A DNA stretch of 64,000 nucleotides from Devriesea agamarum. GTDB lineage: Bacteria; Actinomycetota; Actinomycetes; Actinomycetales; Dermabacteraceae. Position numbers and translations under genes: made by a program. The notes beneath the pieces are model-generated. The model saw only the letters and a list, made by a program, of their open reading frames with translations, was not told the origin of the DNA and searched no databases. The DNA is taken from assembly GCF_900070355.1 (NCBI RefSeq), contig NZ_LN849456.1, positions 1,240,001-1,304,000 of the forward strand, given 5' to 3'. Below are positions 59,224 to 64,000 of the stretch, in pieces. Each line of letters opens with the position of its first letter. Within the stretch, counting starts at the first letter, position 1.

Positions 59224-60396
59224 TTAGGCTTGCCCGGAATCGAAATAGTCTTGGACGTTCTGGGGTACGGGAGGAACCGGCAGCAGAGCTCCGTCACTGC
59301 GGATTGAAGCGGTCGCAACGCAACCGGCGGCGACCGCTTCACGTGCGGCGATAACAGAGGTCTCGGTGCGTCCGCCAGCACGCGCGAATCGCAAAAATTC
59401 CGAGACTAACCGCGGGTCAGCACCTCCGTGTTCACCGTCGGCGGGTTCGATGACTTCGACCGCATCGGGTCGGCCTGCGCCGCCGCGACGGGAAGTCCAG
59501 ATGTATAGAAAATCGCCCGCGCCATCGCCCATGTTTTCAATGCGACCGGCATCGCCGATGACCGTGTAGTTTCGCCAGTAATCGGGGGTGAAATGACATT
59601 GCTCGTACGAGGCGAGCACCCCGTTACCCAGACGCATCTGAATCATCGAAATGTCTTCGACATCCACCACCGGATTCAGGTCGGTCTGGGCCAAGGGTGG
59701 CCACACCTGCTCGCTATACCAGTCCCCCATGCGCCGATCAGAATTGTCTCGACGCGAGGCGATGTCGCCGTAAACCATAAGGTCACCGATACCTGCAACC
59801 TGCCGGGTATATCCGCCCGCGAGCCAGTGAATCACGTCGATGTCGTGTGCGCCTTTTTGCAGCAGCAGTCCGGTGGAGAGCTCGCGGTCCGCATGCCAAT
59901 CTTTAAAGTAGAAGTCGCCGCCTGCACCCACAAAATGACGACACCAAATAGCGCGAACTCGACCGATCCGGCCAGAATCAATGATCGCTTTCATTTGCCG
60001 GATGACCGGCATGTGCCGCATGTTGTGTCCGATATACAGGCGGGTGCGATGTTTCATGGCGACCGCCAGCATTCGATCAGTGTCCTGAACGGTAATCGCC
60101 ATCGGTTTTTCGCAAAAGGTCGGCAGGCCAGCCGCCAGAGTTTGGCAGGCGATGTCGGCGTGTGTGTAGTCCGGCGCCAGCACCATCACTGCGTCGAGAT
60201 CGTGTGCCAGAAGGTCATCGACCGTGCGCACATAGCGTGTGTGCTGGTCACCGAAGCGTGCTTTGGCTTCAGCCAGTCCACGATCCGAAGGATCGGCAAC
60301 AACGCTGACCACTGACCCCTGTCCGGGAGCATGAGCATATCGGGCCAGACTTCCGCGCATGCCGTACCCGATCACACCGACTTTCATATCGACCAT
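59224..60396 (-). CDS. Gfo/Idh/MocA-family oxidoreductase
   Basis: 390 aa. N-terminal Rossmann fold with KVGVIGYGMRGSLARYA and a second strand SVVADPSD, then AVMVLAPDYTHADIA and the family motif CEKPMAITVQDTD with active-site Lys (EKP). C-terminal domain includes GAHDIDVIHWLAGGY with conserved Asp-His. Family members oxidise or reduce sugars and inositols with NAD(P). Probably acts on a carbohydrate imported by the divergent ABC system. ATG 60396 and 60387 are both possible starts; the frame is open 16 codons further upstream. Confidence 0.87.
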   Translation of the reverse strand: MVDMKVGVIGYGMRGSLARYAHAPGQGSVVSVVADPSDRGLAEAKARFGDQHTRYVRTVDDLLAHDLDAVMVLAPDYTHADIACQTLAAGLPTFCEKPMAITVQDTDRMLAVAMKHRTRLYIGHNMRHMPVIRQMKAIIDSGRIGRVRAIWCRHFVGAGGDFYFKDWHADRELSTGLLLQKGAHDIDVIHWLAGGYTRQVAGIGDLMVYGDIASRRDNSDRRMGDWYSEQVWPPLAQTDLNPVVDVEDISMIQMRLGNGVLASYEQCHFTPDYWRNYTVIGDAGRIENMGDGAGDFLYIWTSRRGGAGRPDAVEVIEPADGEHGGADPRLVSEFLRFARAGGRTETSVIAAREAVAAGCVATASIRSDGALLPVPPVPQNVQDYFDSGQA

Positions 60397-60523
60397 GTGC
60401 CCATCATGCCGCGCACGTGTCCCGCAGCGGTCAAACTCGTCCAACGCGCCGCCAGATCATCCTCACCACACAGTTATGCGCATGCGTAGCATCCCGCGAA
60501 ACCGGTTCGTTAGAGTGAAGGTA

Positions 60524-60541
60524 TTCGACAACCGCGTCGAA
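60524..60541. promoter_or_regulatory. Inverted repeat TTCGAC-AACCGC-GTCGAA upstream of the sugar-binding protein gene
   Basis: Perfect 6-6-6 inverted repeat ending 59 bp before the binding-protein ATG and in the divergent region with the oxidoreductase. A LacI- or DeoR-type control site is plausible from position only; no regulator gene is nearby. Confidence 0.4.
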
Positions 60542-60600
60542 CGAGAGGCGACAACGAGTCTCCCTGGCCCGCTTAGGGAACAAATAGCTCAGGAGCTGCG

Positions 60601-61971
60601 ATGACGCACAGATTCAACCAACATTCCCCCCTCAAGCGCCGGACGCTGATCACAGGTGCCGCAGCTGCCGCCACCGTGGGTCTTTCCGGGTGTCTTCAAA
60701 ATCCTCACCCCACCGGCGGAGCTGGCGGCGGATTAAACGGCTACGTGGATGGCGGTAGCACCGACAATGACAAAAAAGTCACCATTCTTGGCGCTTTTGC
60801 AGGCCAAGAACAGGATGCTTTCCGGGCGAGTTTGACCGCGTTTGAGAAGGAAAGCGGAATCAGCATCCAATACACCGGTGATAGCGACTTCACCACCACC
60901 ATTAAACAGAAGGTGCAAGCCGGGGATGCGCCGGACATCGCTCTGTTTCCGCAGCCTGGCGGGCTTTTTGAGATGGCAGCGGCGGGGAAGGTCCAGCCGA
61001 TCGATACCTTTTTGGATTACGACGCACTCGATGCGTCTTTGATTCCGGGATTCTTGGAGTCAGCGCGTTATAAGGGTCGCGTGTATGGGGCTCCGATGCG
61101 CATGGCCTGCAAGTCCATCGTCTGGTACCCGAAGAAGGCGTATGAGGCTGGCGGATACGGTGCTGAGCCCGCCACGATCCAGGACCTGTATCGCATCGCC
61201 GACACAATGAAAGCCGCGGGCATCACCCCGTGGACGGAGGCTTGGAATGCGGACCAGTCAACCGGTTGGGTGGGCACCGACTGGATTGAGGAGTACATGC
61301 TGCGCCTGCATGGCCCGCAGGTGTATGACGACTGGGTGTATCACCGGATCCCCTTTGATGATGCCAGGGTGATCGAAGCTTTCGACGCGGTCGGGGAACT
61401 CTTAAAGACCCCCGGAAATGTCAACGGTGGAGTTCCCGGGATTTTGAACACTAATTTTTCGGATGCCCCTCTTGCCGAGTTCGCTCATCCCCCGAAGGCA
61501 CTCTTGCTGAGGCAGGGAAATTTCATCACCGGGTTTTTCCCCAAGGAGATCCAAGATCATTTGGATCAGGAGGTCGGAATCTTTCCTCTGCCGCGATGGG
61601 AAGGGGGTTTTGATGGACTTCCCATACTCGGCGGCGGTGACCTTGCCGCCCTGTTCAACGGCAATGACCCCGACTCCCAGAAGGTGATGCAGTTCCTCAC
61701 CTCGCCGTCCTTTGGAGGGCCCTGGGCCGCAGCGGGCGGTTGGCTATCCCCTCATAAGACATTCAATGCCGCGCAGTACCCCAATGAAACCACCCGGCGG
61801 ATCGCACAGATCGCTTCGAGCGCCGCCGTCTTCCGCTATGACGGAAGCGATTCCATGCCCAAGTCCGTGGGCTCCGGTTCGTTTTGGACCGGCATGGTGG
61901 AGTGGTTGAACGGTTCAAAAACCTCGCGCCAGGTGTGCCAGGAGATCGAAAAAGGGTGGCCGCGATCATGA
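60601..61971 (+). CDS. Sugar ABC transporter substrate-binding lipoprotein (Tat-type signal)
   Basis: 456 aa, family 1 extracellular solute-binding protein. Signal: KRRTLITGAAAAATVG, a twin-arginine type start, followed by lipobox GLSGC; so it is likely exported folded and lipidated. Body: SLTAFEKESGISIQYTG, KVQAGDAPDIALFPQPG and GGGDLAALFNGN match carbohydrate-binding lobes (alpha-glucoside/maltose type). AGGAGCTGCG precedes the ATG. Overlaps the first permease gene by 4 bp. The specific sugar is unknown. Confidence 0.92.
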   Translation: MTHRFNQHSPLKRRTLITGAAAAATVGLSGCLQNPHPTGGAGGGLNGYVDGGSTDNDKKVTILGAFAGQEQDAFRASLTAFEKESGISIQYTGDSDFTTTIKQKVQAGDAPDIALFPQPGGLFEMAAAGKVQPIDTFLDYDALDASLIPGFLESARYKGRVYGAPMRMACKSIVWYPKKAYEAGGYGAEPATIQDLYRIADTMKAAGITPWTEAWNADQSTGWVGTDWIEEYMLRLHGPQVYDDWVYHRIPFDDARVIEAFDAVGELLKTPGNVNGGVPGILNTNFSDAPLAEFAHPPKALLLRQGNFITGFFPKEIQDHLDQEVGIFPLPRWEGGFDGLPILGGGDLAALFNGNDPDSQKVMQFLTSPSFGGPWAAAGGWLSPHKTFNAAQYPNETTRRIAQIASSAAVFRYDGSDSMPKSVGSGSFWTGMVEWLNGSKTSRQVCQEIEKGWPRS

Positions 61972-63191
61972 GCGCTCACCCTGCATCTTCAGGTCATGCC
62001 GCAGATCCAGTGGATACAGCTCACCCTCAAGGCCCAACCTCATCGCACGGCTCAGGCTCATCGCAAGCCTCGGGTTTGTCTCAGCCTTACGATCACCGGG
62101 GACGGGCGCGGCCGCTGCGTATCCTGGGCGGCGTCATCGGCCTCAGCCTCACGGTGTGGCTCATCGGTAACCTTTTCCTGGCGATTGCCTACTACCCCGA
62201 GTTTTTTGCCCATTCCAGGATCTTGATGGGGGCTATTGCCCTGGTGGCCGGGGTGGGTGGTGCGATGGTTTTCTTTCGCTTCCTCAACCTTGCAATTGAG
62301 GGCCTCCCGTCCCGCTTATCTGAGGGTTTGATCCCGTACGCATTTTTGCTTCCCGGGTTCTCGCTGATGGCGCTGATGCTGATCTACCCGACGATTCAGA
62401 CCATCGTGTACTCGTTTGCCAACGATGACTCAACCGCGTGGGTGGGCTTTGAGAATTACCGAACCATTTTCCAATCGGGTGAGTTCTGGCAATCAATCTT
62501 CAACAATGTGCTGTGGATTTTAATCGTCCCCTTTGTAACGGTTGCCTTCGGCTTAGCCGTAGCGGTGATGGCCGATAAGCTCTCTCCCCGGGGCGAAAAA
62601 ATTGCCAAGTCTACGATTTTCCTCCCTATGGCGATCAGCTTCGTGGGAGCATCCACGATCTGGAGCCTGGTGTATGCGTACAACAATCCGGGAGATTCAC
62701 AAACTGGTTTATTGAACGCCGTGTGGGTTGGCCTCGGCGGAGATCCGCACACCTGGCTGTCGATCTCGTCCGGTCGTCTGAATTCGCTGTTCTTGATGAT
62801 CATTTTGATCTGGCTGCAAACGGGATTCGCCATGATCTTGCTGTCATCGGCCATTAAAGGGGTTCCTGAGGACACGATCGAGGCGGGCAGGGTGGACGGA
62901 GCTAGCGATTTTCGGATCTTCTGGCAGATCGTGCTACCTCAGATCAAGGGCACCATGCTCGCCGTGTTTATTACGGTTCTGATTTTGGTGCTGAAGGTTT
63001 TCGACATCATCTACGTCATGACCAACGGTCGCGATAACACCAACGTGATCGCGAATCTCTTCTTCAACAAGCTATTTGCCAGTGGTCAAGCCGGCATTGC
63101 CTCGGCAATTGTGGTGGTGCTACTGGTGGCCATCATCCCCATCTTGATTTATCAAGTGAAGGCATTTAGGGACCAGGAGGCACAGCGATGA
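61968..63191 (+). CDS. Sugar ABC transporter permease (MalF-like)
   Basis: 407 aa. A disordered Ser/His/Pro/Gly-rich N-terminus (about 1-50) then about eight hydrophobic segments and the coupling loop EAGRVDGASDFRIFWQIVLP (about 304-323). Such MalF/UgpA-type permeases pair with a MalG-like partner, which is the next gene. ATG 61968 is set by the 4-bp overlap with the binding-protein gene; the frame is open 28 codons earlier inside that gene. Confidence 0.92.
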   Translation: MSAHPASSGHAADPVDTAHPQGPTSSHGSGSSQASGLSQPYDHRGRARPLRILGGVIGLSLTVWLIGNLFLAIAYYPEFFAHSRILMGAIALVAGVGGAMVFFRFLNLAIEGLPSRLSEGLIPYAFLLPGFSLMALMLIYPTIQTIVYSFANDDSTAWVGFENYRTIFQSGEFWQSIFNNVLWILIVPFVTVAFGLAVAVMADKLSPRGEKIAKSTIFLPMAISFVGASTIWSLVYAYNNPGDSQTGLLNAVWVGLGGDPHTWLSISSGRLNSLFLMIILIWLQTGFAMILLSSAIKGVPEDTIEAGRVDGASDFRIFWQIVLPQIKGTMLAVFITVLILVLKVFDIIYVMTNGRDNTNVIANLFFNKLFASGQAGIASAIVVVLLVAIIPILIYQVKAFRDQEAQR

Positions 63192-64000
63192 ACACGGCTG
63201 CCAATCCCCTCAAGCCAGCGTCGCGGCCCTCCTCAGGATCGGGGAGAGTGTCCGCGGCGCGACGTTCAGCTGGAACGCGGCATTCATCGGGCCGTAGCCG
63301 GCGAAGCATTCCCGCCATCATGACCGTGGTGATTCTCGGCGTGCTGTGGAGTATCCCGACGTTCGGCCTCTTGGTGACGAGCTTTCGCAGCCGCACTGAC
63401 GCCGCCACGTCCGGGTGGTGGGATGCTCTGCTGAATCCGTTTGGCACCGGTTGGACACTCGATAACTACGCCCGTCTTTTCGACGGAACCACCATGGGTT
63501 CGTCCCTGGTGAACTCGGTGGTGGTGGCGATTCCGGCCACGATTTTGCCGATTATGTTCGCAGCTTTTGCCGCGTATGCATTCACCTTCATTGAGTTTCG
63601 GGGAAAGGACATACTCTTTATCGCGATTGTGGCCGTGATGGTGGTTCCCATTCAGGTTGCGTTTCAACCGATGTTGGACCTGCTGGGGCCTCGTCATCTC
63701 GATATTGCGGGGCAGTACATCGCCGTATGGCTTTTGCACACCGGCTTTGGCATGCCGCTCGCGATCTATGTGTTGCGCAACTACATGTCCACGCTTCCCC
63801 GTTCTGTTGTGGAATCCGCGAAGATTGATGGCTGTTCGCACTTTCAGACCTTCTGGCGGCTGGTGGCTCCGATGTCCATACCTGCTATCGCCGCCTTTGC
63901 GACCCTTCAGTTTTTGTGGGTGTGGAACGACCTGCTGATCGCGAAGCTCTTCCTCAATAGCGATCATAAGACGGTAATAGTCGATCTCCAGCAGTTGCTC
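63188..64000 (+). CDS. Sugar ABC transporter permease (MalG-like), cut by the window end
   Basis: Partial: 271 codons, open at the 3' edge. It starts with ATG at 63188, overlapping the first permease stop by 4 bp. Ser/Arg-rich N-terminus (about 1-42), then helices IPAIMTVVILGVLWSIPTFG, VVVAIPATILPIMFAAFAAY and IAIVAVMVVPIQVAF, and the coupling loop ESAKIDGCSHFQTFWRLVAP (about 217-236). This is the MalG-like partner of the preceding permease. No ATPase gene is in view; such systems often share MsmX-type ATPases encoded elsewhere, or one may follow. Confidence 0.9.
   Translation, partial: MNTAANPLKPASRPSSGSGRVSAARRSAGTRHSSGRSRRSIPAIMTVVILGVLWSIPTFGLLVTSFRSRTDAATSGWWDALLNPFGTGWTLDNYARLFDGTTMGSSLVNSVVVAIPATILPIMFAAFAAYAFTFIEFRGKDILFIAIVAVMVVPIQVAFQPMLDLLGPRHLDIAGQYIAVWLLHTGFGMPLAIYVLRNYMSTLPRSVVESAKIDGCSHFQTFWRLVAPMSIPAIAAFATLQFLWVWNDLLIAKLFLNSDHKTVIVDLQQLL

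Overview
The window looks like a chromosomal segment from a high-GC Gram-positive bacterium (Actinomycetota). The reasons are a mycothiol synthase (MshD) domain, a MutT1-type Nudix/phosphatase next to polyphosphate kinase, a Tad cluster of the Ssd-TadA-TadB-TadC-DUF4244-TadE type, a DUF2516 protein, a Lys-rich actinobacterial TopA tail, a PhoP-type PHO box before pstS, frequent GTG starts and many 4-bp ATGA/GTGA stop/start overlaps. The family is probably one of the small-genome Micrococcales, but this is inference; no rRNA or tRNA gene was found to place it. No phage, IS element, CRISPR array or defence island is visible, and most genes are housekeeping or metabolic.

Layout: 0-4 kb, HAD phosphatase, L-lactate dehydrogenase and an FMO-like flavoprotein. 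4-7 kb (minus), a CopD-CtaG fusion membrane protein behind two overlapping CrcB/Fluc fluoride channel genes. 7-11 kb (minus), a branched-chain 2-oxoacid dehydrogenase E1alpha-E1beta-E2 operon preceded by a perfect palindrome. 11-19 kb, histidinol-phosphate/aromatic aminotransferase, small membrane protein, purB-csoR, FMN reductase-alkyladenine glycosylase, and pyruvate phosphate dikinase. 19-23 kb, SDR, CPBP protease-like protein, rhodanese and a LolCDE/MacB-like ABC pair. 23-32 kb (minus), a phosphate block: pstS-pstC-pstA-pstB, mutT1, and one ORF joining MshD to Ppk. 32-37 kb (plus), membrane protein, 35-aa membrane peptide, nitrobindin-like protein, YgfZ, FUSC exporter and DUF2516. 37-44 kb, fba, SpoU methyltransferase-pyrE-SDR, exonuclease III, HAD-IB phosphatase and a Nudix hydrolase in a lower-GC pocket. 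44-50 kb (plus), Tad pilus operon. 50-59 kb, DUF1998 helicase, and divergently a large methyltransferase, PAP2 phosphatase and topA. 59-64 kb, a Gfo/Idh oxidoreductase divergent from a sugar ABC transporter that runs off the window end.

Functional links: the PHO box, Pst importer, MutT1 and Ppk form a phosphate uptake and polyphosphate storage block. The fluoride channels and the CopD/CtaG protein form an ion and copper membrane group. The Tad cluster encodes ATPase, platform and pilin-like parts but no prepilin peptidase inside the window.

The most unusual feature is the continuous MshD-Ppk reading frame (28916-32110), which also carries a well placed internal SD plus GTG that could release Ppk alone. 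A second theme is repeated low-complexity expansion: G-rich GGGCT-type tandem repeats between genes (5952, 19700, 20613, 53103) and Ser/Asp/Gly/Glu-rich inserts inside otherwise conserved proteins (CtaG, PstA, nitrobindin-like protein, SpoU methyltransferase, DUF1998 helicase, methyltransferase).
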